A stretch of DNA of 64,000 nucleotides, taken from the NCBI GenBank assembly GCA_965200115.1, contig OZ241336.1, positions 1,922,001 through 1,986,000 on the forward strand, written 5' to 3'. The notes under the pieces were generated by a model. The model was not told where the DNA came from. It saw only the letters and a list, made by a program, of their open reading frames with translations, and did no database searches. This DNA is from JAPOUP01 sp026708635 (GTDB lineage Bacteria; Pseudomonadota; Alphaproteobacteria; Rhodobacterales; Rhodobacteraceae). Positions within the stretch are counted from its first letter, which is position 1. The number at the start of each line of letters is the position of its first letter. A program made the position numbers and the translations under genes. Shown here one piece after another: positions 1-7,301 of the stretch.

Positions 1-345
1 AACAGCCTGAATCCTTACTCTTTGAATTCATGGAAACCTACCGCGTCGGCGATCCCGGGTCAGTTCCGAACAACTTATGAATCCAGGAATTCATCGAACG
101 AATCGCGACGGAATCGACCTCGGTCACGGCAAATGCTTTGCGTCTGGCCAGCTCAACCGCGATTTCCGCCGGACCGGAACCACCAATCTTGAGGTATAAG
201 AGCGAACGCGGTCCTGATATCGACCGATCGGATCTCAAAACACGGACCGGCGCGTCAGGGCGCGGAAGGGATTGGTGCGCAGATGGTACGGGCACGAGAA
301 TGAAACGTTGCGGCAAATTGGCAAGCCCGTGGATAAATCATAGCC
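1..345. other. Unassigned stretch before the IS30-type element
   Basis: No intact gene is recognisable here. A minus-strand reading frame ending at 38 gives a plausible protein tail over about 38-230 that could be the 3' end of a gene cut by the insertion to its right, but I do not recognise the family. Several GANTC sites (the methylation target of CcrM) lie in the first 120 bases, and GTGGATAAA at 329-337 resembles one half of a DnaA box. The segment ends where the repeated IS end begins at 346. Confidence 0.25.
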
Positions 346-440
346 CCCGTTCCACAGTGAGGTGCAACACCCGATGTGGGTGAATGCTAGCTGAGGCAAC
401 GCATGATGTTGCGAATCGGCCGGATGGCGGTGACAGTCCC
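346..440 (+). repeat. Left copy of a 95-base inverted repeat (IS30-type end)
   Basis: This segment begins CCCGTTCCACAGTGA and runs to just before the IS30-type transposase start at 464. A second copy lies in inverted orientation at 3499-3593, with about eleven mismatches by eye. Both copies are followed, in their own orientation, by an ATG CCC GA start, so both look like the left end and leader of the same kind of element. The outer edge is sharp at 346 on this side and 3593 on the other. Confidence 0.7.
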
Positions 441-463
441 GGTGTTCAGACTGGGAGACCGCC

Positions 464-1423
464 ATGCCCGAGGGCTACCGCCACCTGACCTATGCCGAGA
501 GATGCCAGATCCACGCCCTGAGGAAAAGCGGGCATTCGAACGGGGCGATCGCCCGCCAGCTGGGGCGTGACCGGACGACGGTCTGGCGCGAGGTGCGCCG
601 GAACTCGGGAAAGCGCGGCTACCGCCACGGGCAGGCGCAGGGGAAGGCCGAGGGGCGCCGCAGCGCGGCCTCGTCGGTCCCGCGCAGGATGACGCCCGAT
701 CTGTGGCGCATGGTGGAGGAGCGGCTCGCGGAGGGCTGGAGCCCGGAGCAGATCTCCGGTCGCCTCCGGAAGGAGGGCCATCCGATGGCGGGCCGTCAGT
801 GGATCTACCGGCACGTCCACGCCGACCGCAGGGCCGGTGGCCGGCTCTGGCGGCATCTGCGCCGCCGGGGAAAGAGGCCGAACCGGAAGGGCGGGGCCCA
901 CGCGGGCCGGGGCCACATCCCGGGCCGGGTGGACATCTCCGAGCGTCCGGCGCTGGTGGAGGCGAAGGCGCGGGTCGGTGACTGGGAGGCCGACACGATC
1001 GTGGGCGCGGGCCACAGCGGGGCCGTGGTGTCGCTGGTGGACAGGGCGTCGAAGTACGCGCTCCTGCGGAGGCTCGACAGGAAGACCGCGGCCGCGGTCG
1101 GGGCCGCCATGACCGGCATGCTGGGATCCCTCCCCGTCCACACGGTCACGGTAGACAACGGCAAGGAGTTCGCGGACCACGCGCGGGTGTCCAGGGCGCT
1201 GGGCGCGGACTTCTTCTTCGCGCGGCCCTACCACTCGTGGGAGCGCGGGCTGAACGAGCACACCAACGGCCTGGTGCGGGGGTACCTGCCCAAGGGAACG
1301 GACTTCCGCAAGGTGACGGACGCCGACGTCAGGGCCGTCCAGGACCGCCTGAACGCGCGTCCCAGGAAGGCGCTGGGCTACCTGACGCCGGCGGAGGCGT
1401 TCCTTCGGGCGCGGCCTCCCTGA
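464..1423 (+). CDS. IS30-family transposase
   Basis: A 319-residue protein that reads intact and should cut and join the ends of its own element by DDE chemistry. The N-terminus (about residues 5-45) holds the IS30 helix-turn-helix with the YAERCQIHALRKSG stretch and an RTTVWREVRRN recognition part. The integrase-like core follows, with GDWEADTIVG near residue 170, TVDNGKEF near 228 and an ERGLNEHTNGLVRGYLPKG stretch carrying the last acidic residue. Length is normal for IS30 (about 320-380). The left end of the element is probably at 346; I could not find a matching right inverted repeat downstream of the gene, so that end is unresolved. The insertion lies beside hemJ and part of the old hemJ neighbourhood has been lost. 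Confidence 0.9.
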   Translation: MPEGYRHLTYAERCQIHALRKSGHSNGAIARQLGRDRTTVWREVRRNSGKRGYRHGQAQGKAEGRRSAASSVPRRMTPDLWRMVEERLAEGWSPEQISGRLRKEGHPMAGRQWIYRHVHADRRAGGRLWRHLRRRGKRPNRKGGAHAGRGHIPGRVDISERPALVEAKARVGDWEADTIVGAGHSGAVVSLVDRASKYALLRRLDRKTAAAVGAAMTGMLGSLPVHTVTVDNGKEFADHARVSRALGADFFFARPYHSWERGLNEHTNGLVRGYLPKGTDFRKVTDADVRAVQDRLNARPRKALGYLTPAEAFLRARPP

Positions 1424-1577
1424 GGGAAAGCCCCGGGCGGATCGCCCTCCACGCGCCGCGGGCCGTCCCCGGCGCGCCCGCAGGCATGCCTTGCGCCGCC
1501 CGGAGGGGCCGGTTAGGCTCGGATCCAAAGGGACCGAGCCGTTTCCGTGCGGAATCGGGGGGGTCGGAGGGCGCGAA

Positions 1578-1648
1578 AAGCGCAACGCCCGGCCCTTCCC
1601 TCCGCTCGGGCTCCGCCCTCGCTCCGGAAAGGGCCGGGCGTTGCGCTT
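1578..1648. repeat. Long hairpin downstream of the IS30-type transposase
   Basis: Two perfect 20-base arms (AAGCGCAACGCCCGGCCCTT at 1578-1597 and its complement at 1629-1648) enclose a 31-base loop. The stem is very GC-rich and lies 155 bases after the transposase stop. There is no following T-run, so a classical intrinsic terminator is not proven. It could be a terminator for the transposase, an element end, or a dispersed palindromic repeat. The bases from 1424 to 1577 contain no other recognisable feature. Confidence 0.6.
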
Positions 1649-2020
1649 CGGAGTGGCGCCGGGGTAGACAATACGTGGATAAGATTGTGCTTAACTGGTC
1701 GTTGTATCGCTATCACTGACCTGGACGGAAATAAGTCTCAGTCCATTCACTGTATTTCCACTGTGGACAGATCATTCCATTGATTGGGGAATGTCAGGCC
1801 AGAATCATGGTATCCAATAGGATCAGATGAGGAAAAAATCTTTATCATACTGATAGTTATAATGAAATTATACGCGTGATATCGATTGGGGAATGATCCA
1901 TACTCCTAGGATAAATCTGTGGAAAACAATTTAATTGAAGTTACTCACAGCCATAACATCTTCATCTTTCTTTTAAATTCCCAATATAGTTCAGGACGCG
2001 TTTCAGGGGAGTTCCCTCCT
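1649..2020. promoter_or_regulatory. AT-rich hemJ upstream region with origin-like motifs
   Basis: This segment is much richer in A and T than its surroundings and has no gene. It contains the 12-base direct repeat GATTGGGGAATG at 1782-1793 and 1884-1895, the first also forming a small hairpin with CATTCC at 1773-1778. It also has three DnaA-box-like words: GTGGATAA at 1675, TGTGGACAG at 1762 and TGTGGAAAA at 1918. None is a perfect TTATNCACA box. It must carry the hemJ promoter. Because rho-mnmG-parAB and parS lie close by, a replication-origin fragment is possible but unproven. Confidence 0.35.
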
Positions 2021-2473
2021 ATGGAAAATATACTCGTTGCCGTCCACCCATGGGTAAAGGCATTGCATATAATTTCGGTTATTTCTTGGATGGCGGGATT
2101 ATTCTATCTCCCGAGACTATTCGTTTACCATGCGTCCACATCGTATCGTGACAGCGCCGCCGACCAACTGTTCATCACCATGGAACGGCGGCTTTTACAT
2201 GTCATCATGAACCCTGCGATGATCGCGACCTGGGCATTCGGGATTATCCTGGCGATCACTCCGGGAATTGTGGACTGGTCGGCCCTATGGCCTTGGATCA
2301 AGGTTTTGGGTGTTCTTGCAATGACCTGGTTCCATTACTGGCTCGCCATACGACGGAAGGAGTTTTCCGCGGGAAGGAACGAACGAACGGAACGTCATTA
2401 CAGGTTGATGAATGAGGTCCCCACCGTTTTGGTCATCCTGATAGTCGTTTCGGTCGTGGTGAGGCCCTTTTGA
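2021..2473 (+). CDS. hemJ: Protoporphyrinogen IX oxidase HemJ
   Basis: A small integral membrane protein of 150 residues that oxidises protoporphyrinogen IX to protoporphyrin IX, the penultimate step of heme synthesis. The family signature is near the N-terminus: HPWVKALHIISVISWMAG with the conserved histidines, then LFYLPRLFVYH. Four hydrophobic segments are visible. I place the start at 2021 because GGGGAG lies eight bases upstream and the protein then begins like known HemJ; the reading frame itself is open from 1919. In related genomes hemJ lies directly before rho; here about 4.8 kb of mobile remnants intervene. hemH (42973-44031) acts in the next step of the pathway. Confidence 0.9.
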   Translation: MENILVAVHPWVKALHIISVISWMAGLFYLPRLFVYHASTSYRDSAADQLFITMERRLLHVIMNPAMIATWAFGIILAITPGIVDWSALWPWIKVLGVLAMTWFHYWLAIRRKEFSAGRNERTERHYRLMNEVPTVLVILIVVSVVVRPF

Positions 2474-2589
2474 TGGTGCCTTGTTGGCGGATCTTCTAAT
2501 GCATCTGAAGACAACACAGTTCGTCCGGGCGATCCTGACCGGAGTGTCGGACGACGAACGTATTGGGTGTGCGAAACAGGGAGGAACCC

Positions 2590-2790
2590 ATGAACAGGAA
2601 GCTGAATGACTATCTTGAGAAGAAAAGCGCCAAAGCGATCGATGAGGGCGTCCTGAAGGAATACGCGACGGCGATGAAGGAGCGGGGATCACCAACGACG
2701 CGAACGTCTGGTTGACGGCCCTGGCCGTGGGTTTTGCCTTGCCTTCCGCCGCTTTCGCCCGAAGTTGGTTCGCCGATGACCTGAGACAGG
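2590..2790 (+). pseudogene. Small gene of unknown function, apparently frameshifted
   Basis: A reading frame starts at 2590 after a good GGAGG ribosome site and encodes a charged helical peptide beginning MNRKLNDYLEKKSAKAIDEG. It stops at 2715 after 41 codons. Shifting frame at the GGGG run near 2683 continues sensibly with NDANVWLTALAVGFALP, so one base appears to have been lost or gained and the original product was longer. I do not recognise the family. Confidence 0.35.
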
Positions 2791-2909
2791 AAAGGTCGGC
2801 CCGCGCGACTTCGCCCTCGCCGGGCCGTGGACGACCGGTTCAGCCAGGATTCGAGACAGACCTGACCGCCGGGGAATACGTTAGGCGCGGGGCGTGGAGG
2901 AACGCAACC

Positions 2910-3075
2910 CCTCCGCCCTGCCTCGCGCCCCGCCGCGGGCGCGTCCGCGGGATTGTCCGGCACGGGACCTACGGGCGCAGGACGCCGGTTCCGATGCCCG
3001 TCGCCCGGTTCGACTGCCGCGGCTGCCGGACGACGTTCAGCCGTCTTCCGGACTTCGCCGCGGCCCGCCTTCCTG
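2910..3075 (+). pseudogene. Fragment of a transposase-associated zinc-ribbon domain
   Basis: The translated segment has an RHGTYGRRTPVPMPVARF stretch, then DCRGCRTTFSRLPDFAAARLPG. This resembles the short Cys-rich N-terminal domain (DUF6431-like) found before some alphaproteobacterial transposases. Upstream and downstream parts of the protein are missing or out of frame, so it is a remnant. The rest of 2474-3178 holds no other recognisable gene. Confidence 0.4.
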
Positions 3076-3178
3076 GCGATCGTCGTCACGATGCGTCCGG
3101 ACCTGTTCCGGGGATGCCCGGCGGACCTGCGGGCGATGCGCGCCGCGCCGGGGACGGAGACGCCGCCCGTCGACCTGC

Positions 3179-3328
3179 GCCGGGGATAGTGGGCCAGTTT
3201 GGGATTTCCCCGTTGCGGTAGGTCTTGGGGCGATTCGGCTTGGGAGCCGCTTCCTCGATCATCCTTACCGGATCATCCGGTTCCCGGAGCGTATCGGTGA
3301 CGCCGGCTTCCATCGCGGTTGGGTTGGG
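3179..3328 (-). pseudogene. C-terminal fragment of an IS1-like transposase
   Basis: The minus-strand translation contains PTAMEAGVTDTL, then an EEAAPKPNRPKTYR tail. These match in order the end of the better preserved IS1-like transposase at 6381-7162 (TPAMEAGLTDTV and RAPKPKPRGPYR). Only the last 50 residues remain. It lies next to the inverted IS30-type end at 3499-3593 but appears to be a different element. Confidence 0.55.
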
Positions 3329-3498
3329 CGGGGACCCGGCGGGGCAATGGGGACCGGTGCCGCTCTCCCTGAACCCGACATTCCCTATGCCGAGCACGAG
3401 ATCATAGGGGCCGGACGGTTCGCTGTAGGGGGCATGGTCGGTGAAGACGCCGATAATCCGCGCGGTTTCGGGCATGACAGTCGCCTCACTTCATCACG

Positions 3499-3593
3499 GG
3501 AACTGTCGCCGCCGTCTGGCTGATCCGCAACATAATGCGTTGCCTCAGCTAGAATTCACCCACATCGGGTGCTGCGCTTCACTGTGGAACGGG
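3499..3593 (-). repeat. Right copy of the 95-base inverted repeat
   Basis: This is the inverted partner of 346-440. Read on the minus strand it begins CCCGTTCCACAGTGA and leads to ATGCCCGAAACC at 3475, as the left copy leads to ATGCCCGAG at 464. No IS30 transposase body remains behind it, so it is probably the surviving left end of a second, deleted element. The two copies flank hemJ at a distance of about 3.2 kb. Confidence 0.65.
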
Positions 3594-3777
3594 AACAGTA
3601 AACTTACTGTGATCCATTTGTGATAAATCGTGATATAAAGTAATTGAGGCCTGTAATGCCAAGCGTTTTTTTAACTACCCGTTTTTATTGAATATTCTGG
3701 AAAATGCCAAAGATGGGTGAATTCAGGAGAGAAAGAGAACGGCGCAATTTAGACAATCATTACTAAGGAGAAATGCA
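3594..3777 (+). promoter_or_regulatory. AT-rich upstream region of the DUF3102-like gene
   Basis: The segment begins exactly at the edge of the IS-end repeat and contains a near-perfect palindrome, ACAGTAA-AC-TTACTGT (3595-3610). Three GTGAT words follow at 3609, 3620 and 3630, spaced by 11 and 10 bases, that is on one face of the helix. Further on are T-runs and a strong ribosome site AAGGAG at 3764-3769. The arrangement suggests a regulator-bound promoter, but no binding protein can be named. Confidence 0.4.
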
Positions 3778-4755
3778 ATGGAAAACGAAACCAAACGGGA
3801 CGGTGACGTCCAGACTGCCGAAGCGGAAGGCACACCAGCGCCCCTGTCGGACAGCCTCGCGGCCCTGGCCGATGAGGCGGGCAACGAAGCGCGGGCCTAC
3901 AAGCGCGGAAGCGTCGGGTCCTACGCCGCTTACCTGCGCGCCGGCGCGATCCTGACCAAGGCACGGGCGGAGGCCCAACACGGCGAATGGGCGGCGGTGC
4001 TTGAGCGGGCCGGGATCGAGGCCCGCGTCGCGACCAACATGATGACGCTGGCCGAGGCCGGTTACACCGGCGAGACACTGCATGAAGCGGGCGGCGTAAC
4101 CGCCGCCCTGGCTGCCCTGCGGCGGAAGTCCGGACGGGGGAAATCGGAATCCAATTCCGATTTCCACCGGACGGACGAGAAGGGGCTGTGCGTTGACTGC
4201 GGCCAGCCGGGCGACTGCAGGGCGCGGTGCGATCGGTGCGGACGGGCGTTTCACGCGAAGCTCCCGAAACTGAAGGAGGCGGCGATAGCGGGGAAAGGCA
4301 GTCGGCTTTCGGCCGCCGAAGTGTCCGCGCTTGTCGACGCGGTGGCGTGGACCGCGCCGCCCTACGGGGACGGGAACGGGTCGGAGGAAACGTTCGTCGG
4401 TGCCGAGTTCGCGAAAGCGACGCTCCTTCGGGGACCCCTTTCCAAAGCGATGGGAAAGGTCCTGAGAAAGCTTTACGGGGCGCATCCAGGCTTTGTCCCG
4501 GCGGAAGAGCTGCGCGATGCGGTCGGCTACGCTCCACCGCTGTTCGCGGCCATAATGGAAGAGTTTCGCTGGCGACTCGCGACCACCGACGGCTACGATG
4601 GAAGTGAACGCTTGTTCGACTGGCGCTACGATGACGACAGGGGCGTTTGGAAGTGTCGATTGCCTGACACCGTGTGTCGGGCGATGGAGGAGGCGTTCCC
4701 AGACACTTATCCAGCGCCGGGCAGCGGCCTGGACGGGTCGGACGCAAACCCTTGA
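3778..4755 (+). CDS. Unknown protein with DUF3102-like N-terminus and Cys-rich ribbon
   Basis: A 325-residue soluble protein. Residues about 20-110 resemble the DUF3102-type helical region found in plasmid- and phage-linked proteins (YLRAGAILTKARAEAQHGEW, then a VATNMMTLAEAG stretch). At about 137-160 there is a cluster CVDCGQPGDCRARCDRCG that could bind zinc. The C-terminal half (170-325) is unrecognised and rich in acidic and aromatic residues. The start is fixed by AAGGAG nine bases upstream. Its surroundings are all mobile debris and its upstream DNA is AT-rich, so it probably arrived by transfer. Function unknown; a DNA-binding or plasmid/phage role is only a guess. Confidence 0.6.
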   Translation: MENETKRDGDVQTAEAEGTPAPLSDSLAALADEAGNEARAYKRGSVGSYAAYLRAGAILTKARAEAQHGEWAAVLERAGIEARVATNMMTLAEAGYTGETLHEAGGVTAALAALRRKSGRGKSESNSDFHRTDEKGLCVDCGQPGDCRARCDRCGRAFHAKLPKLKEAAIAGKGSRLSAAEVSALVDAVAWTAPPYGDGNGSEETFVGAEFAKATLLRGPLSKAMGKVLRKLYGAHPGFVPAEELRDAVGYAPPLFAAIMEEFRWRLATTDGYDGSERLFDWRYDDDRGVWKCRLPDTVCRAMEEAFPDTYPAPGSGLDGSDANP

Positions 4756-5050
4756 TGAGGGCTGCGGGGGCGGGCCGCCTGGAGCGCCATTTCGGCCCCG
4801 GCCGGAATCGGCCCCGGGAAAGGCAACGGAACGGTCCATACCCGTAGCGGCCCGGGACCGTCCCGGAGACGCTGCCCTGCGGTGGCGGCTTCGGGCGACC
4901 CGTTGTCCCGGCGCTTGACGGTGGGGTTGCTGGTGGGCGTGTGAAAACCCCCGGCGACCCCACCGCGACCGACGGATCAATACGGTGTCGCTGACGGGGT
5001 AAGCGGACGGGAGTCCGCTGGAATGTCGGTCTTCGCGAACCGTTGCGGCG

Positions 5051-5084
5051 GACCGTCCGGCAAGGGACCTTTTGCCGGACGGTC
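5051..5084. repeat. Hairpin in the gene-free stretch 4756-5326
   Basis: Perfect 13-base arms (GACCGTCCGGCAA and its complement) enclose an 8-base loop. There is no downstream T-run. The surrounding 4756-5326 carries no gene I can support. Short frames around 5120-5300 encode arginine-rich translations that look like remnants, not genes. The hairpin may be a weak terminator or the end of a lost mobile element. Confidence 0.5.
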
Positions 5085-5326
5085 CCGTTCGCGGACAATC
5101 CCGGTTCGGCGTATCCGATGGAGAAGCCCTACAGGTTCCGGTCGTCCCGTACCCGAAGCGAGACCTTGGCGAGGCGGCGCGTCAGGGCGCGGATGCGCGC
5201 CTCGTCCGCCTCCGGGACGATGCCGGCCGATACCTCCGAAAGATCCACGCCCGGGCTCCCGCAACCGATTCGCCGGAACCATGCAGGCGCGCGTCGGAGG
5301 TGCCCGGATTCAAGGTCAACTTCATG

Positions 5327-5987
5327 TCAGGACTGGAAAAAGTGGCGTGAACCAATTCGCCCTGATGAACATAGCACGGCAAATTCGTTCTGATTTTTGT
5401 CGCCGGCCTGTCGGCACTTAATGATGATCCGTCCGTTTTCGAAAGACCTGAGGCCCGCCTCGTTGCCCGCCAGAACTAGCGTTCCATCGAGATCGATGGA
5501 TAGTGCGAGGGTATGATGGGGTCGCGCGTTGATTTCGGAAACCCGCGCCAGCAGCTTGGCCTTCATTGCTGAATTCGGTCGCCAGTCGGTGTCAACGAAC
5601 GGGTAAATCAACTGTCCGCCGATTAGCGCCTCCTCCATCAGGGTGCCCATGGTATTGGCCAGTTCGAACCCCGCCAGAGGTGTCATCGCCCCAGCGCAGG
5701 AAATGGAGTTGCCGGTGACGGCCACGATCTCGATCCTCGACTGGTCGATAGACAGAAAGTCGCCCAACGTAGCCGCGTAAATCAATGCCGACGCGTTGTC
5801 CCCACGCCCGAACCTGGAGGCGGAGAACCGAGCGGCGCCGTCAAGCTCGGTGACCTGGTCCTGTCCGGCGGAGATTCGCGCGGCGTCGAATTCGGCCAAT
5901 AGGATCGGATCCGGGAAGTATTGGCGCAGATATCCAAGCTCGGCCTTATCGTAGGCGCCGCGCCCGGGGCAGGACCGCGGTCTTCAT
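5327..5987 (-). pseudogene. Malonyl-CoA acyltransferase-like protein, decayed
   Basis: The start ATG at 5987 overlaps the stop of the dehydrogenase remnant (ATGA). The peptide begins MKTAV, then needs a shift of one base to continue as CPGRGAYDKAELGYL. The rest runs in one frame with a GDNASALIYAATLGDFLS stretch and an acyltransferase nucleophile region IVAVTGNS. Directly after GNS the expected M-G-W-Y segment is missing and replaced by ISCAGAM, a short deletion in the active-site elbow. Similarity fades after LVLAGNEAGLRSFEN (near 5435) and the last part is unrelated. With a frameshift, an active-site deletion and a lost C-terminus it should be inactive. The family name is by motif memory and less sure than the decay itself. 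Confidence 0.55.
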
Positions 5988-6382
5988 TCGCCGATCTCGA
6001 CCAGAGTTCTGGCGGCTGCGGCGATACTGTCAGCCGAAGGCATCGTCGCGGCATAGGCGTGCCCGGTTGCGATGAAGCTGTCCTCGGCGGCCAGACGGGC
6101 CAACCGCAGATCGGAACTCTCGGCGAGCTGGGCCATCAATGACTCCGATAGTCCGCCGGTGGGCAAAGGCGCGTGCCAGCGCAGGTCGACCACACGGGTC
6201 TCGATCCCCTCGACGGCCAGCATCGCCTGCGCCTTCCGCGAGAGAAGATGGCCGTTGCCAAAACTGACAAGCGCCAATGGTCCTTTGCCATTCACTCCAA
6301 TCTCACCGAGCGCGATGCGCTGATCGGGCGTGGGATAGCGCTGCATCCAGAGCCCGTCGCCGGCCTTATGAAGATCGCGCAT
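5984..6382 (-). pseudogene. C-terminal part of a thiamine-dependent dehydrogenase E1
   Basis: About 130 residues remain. They contain a LGEIGVNG stretch, then ALVSFGNGHLLSRKAQ, then VVDLRWHAPLP, the typical transketolase C-terminal domain of 2-oxoacid dehydrogenase E1-beta-type proteins. The catalytic and thiamine-binding parts are gone: the gene is cut at 6382 where the IS1-like fragment begins. It was cotranscribed with the acyltransferase remnant (overlapping ATGA). The original substrate cannot be told. Confidence 0.6.
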
Positions 6383-7162
6383 GAAAATCCTTGTGGACGC
6401 CGGAACGGTCGCCGCCGACCTGCATCACGAGAGGGTCAGGGACGTTCGGGCAAGCCGCATCCAGTGCGACGAGATCTGGTCGTTCACCTACTGCAAGGAC
6501 AGGACGGTGAAGAAAGCCAAGGCCGCGCCCAAGGAGGCCGGCGACACATGGACCTGGACCGCCATCGACAGCGACAGCAAGCTCATGGTGTCGTGGCTGG
6601 TGGGGGATCGCTCCGGCGGGACGGCCCTTGAGTTGATGGACGACGTGCGGGCGAGACTGGCCAACCGGGTCCAGCTGACCACCGACGGCCTGAAAGCGTA
6701 TCTGGAAGCCGTGGAGGGCGCGTTCGGCGGCGATGTCGATTACGCGATGCTGGTCAAGATCTACGGCGAGAGCGCCGACGGCAGGCGCCATGACAGGAAG
6801 TACTCTCCCGCGCAGTGCAGGGGGCGCGGAAGGTCGTCATTGAGGGAAACCCGGACCGGAAGGCCATCAGCACGTCGCACGTCGAGCGCCACAACCTGAG
6901 GAGCATGAGAATGCACATGCGCCGCTTCACGCGGTTGACGAACGCTTTCAGCAAGAAGGTGGAAAACCACGTTCACATGGTCGCGCTGTACACATTCTGG
7001 TACAACTTCATGCGCGTTCACGGATCGCTTCGCGTGACTCCCGCGATGGAGGCCGGGTTGACCGATACGGTCATGGACATGGAGGACTTTATCGCCATCA
7101 TGGACGATCGCGCGCCCAAGCCGAAGCCGCGCGGTCCCTACAGAAAGCGAAATTCAAACTGA
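6381..7162 (+). pseudogene. IS1-like transposase, N-terminally truncated and frameshifted
   Basis: The first frame (6381-about 6815) reads from the middle of the protein: KILVDAGTVAADLH, then a CDEIWSFTY stretch, DTWTWTAIDSDSKL, QLTTDGLKAYLEAVEGAF and KYSPAQC. The second frame (from 6815) completes it: STSHVERHNL, RRFTRLTNAFSKKVENH, FWYNFMRVHGSL, ending PRGPYRKR. The DNA-binding N-terminus is missing and the two halves need a frame change, so it is inactive on its own. IS1 proper uses a programmed shift, but the missing start argues for decay here. The break at 6381 coincides with the break of the dehydrogenase remnant. Confidence 0.75.
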
Positions 7163-7301
7163 CTCACTGCCGCTGAATATCGAGGATTGACAGTAATCCA
7201 ATCACCGGATAGTGACATCCCGTCCGGCCGTTCGGTCGTGATTTATCCCTGATTATGACCAGAAACCCGAGTTCATTGCGCCCGGTGCGAAGGATATTGT
7301 C

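Noticed and set aside
446..1585. Long minus-strand reading frame opposite the IS30-type transposase
   Set aside because: It is a GC-driven shadow of the transposase gene with no family motifs.
346..3593. Active composite transposon carrying hemJ
   Set aside because: The right arm has lost its transposase, outer target duplications were not found, and hemJ belongs beside rho by ancestry. Kept only as a finding about the inverted repeat.
3749..5098. 449-residue minus-strand frame opposite the DUF3102-like gene
   Set aside because: Compositionally poor Arg/Pro/Ser-rich translation; the plus-strand gene has the start signal and recognisable parts.
6381..7162. Functional IS1-type transposase using programmed frameshifting
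   Set aside because: The N-terminal DNA-binding part is missing altogether, so the frame change is treated as decay.
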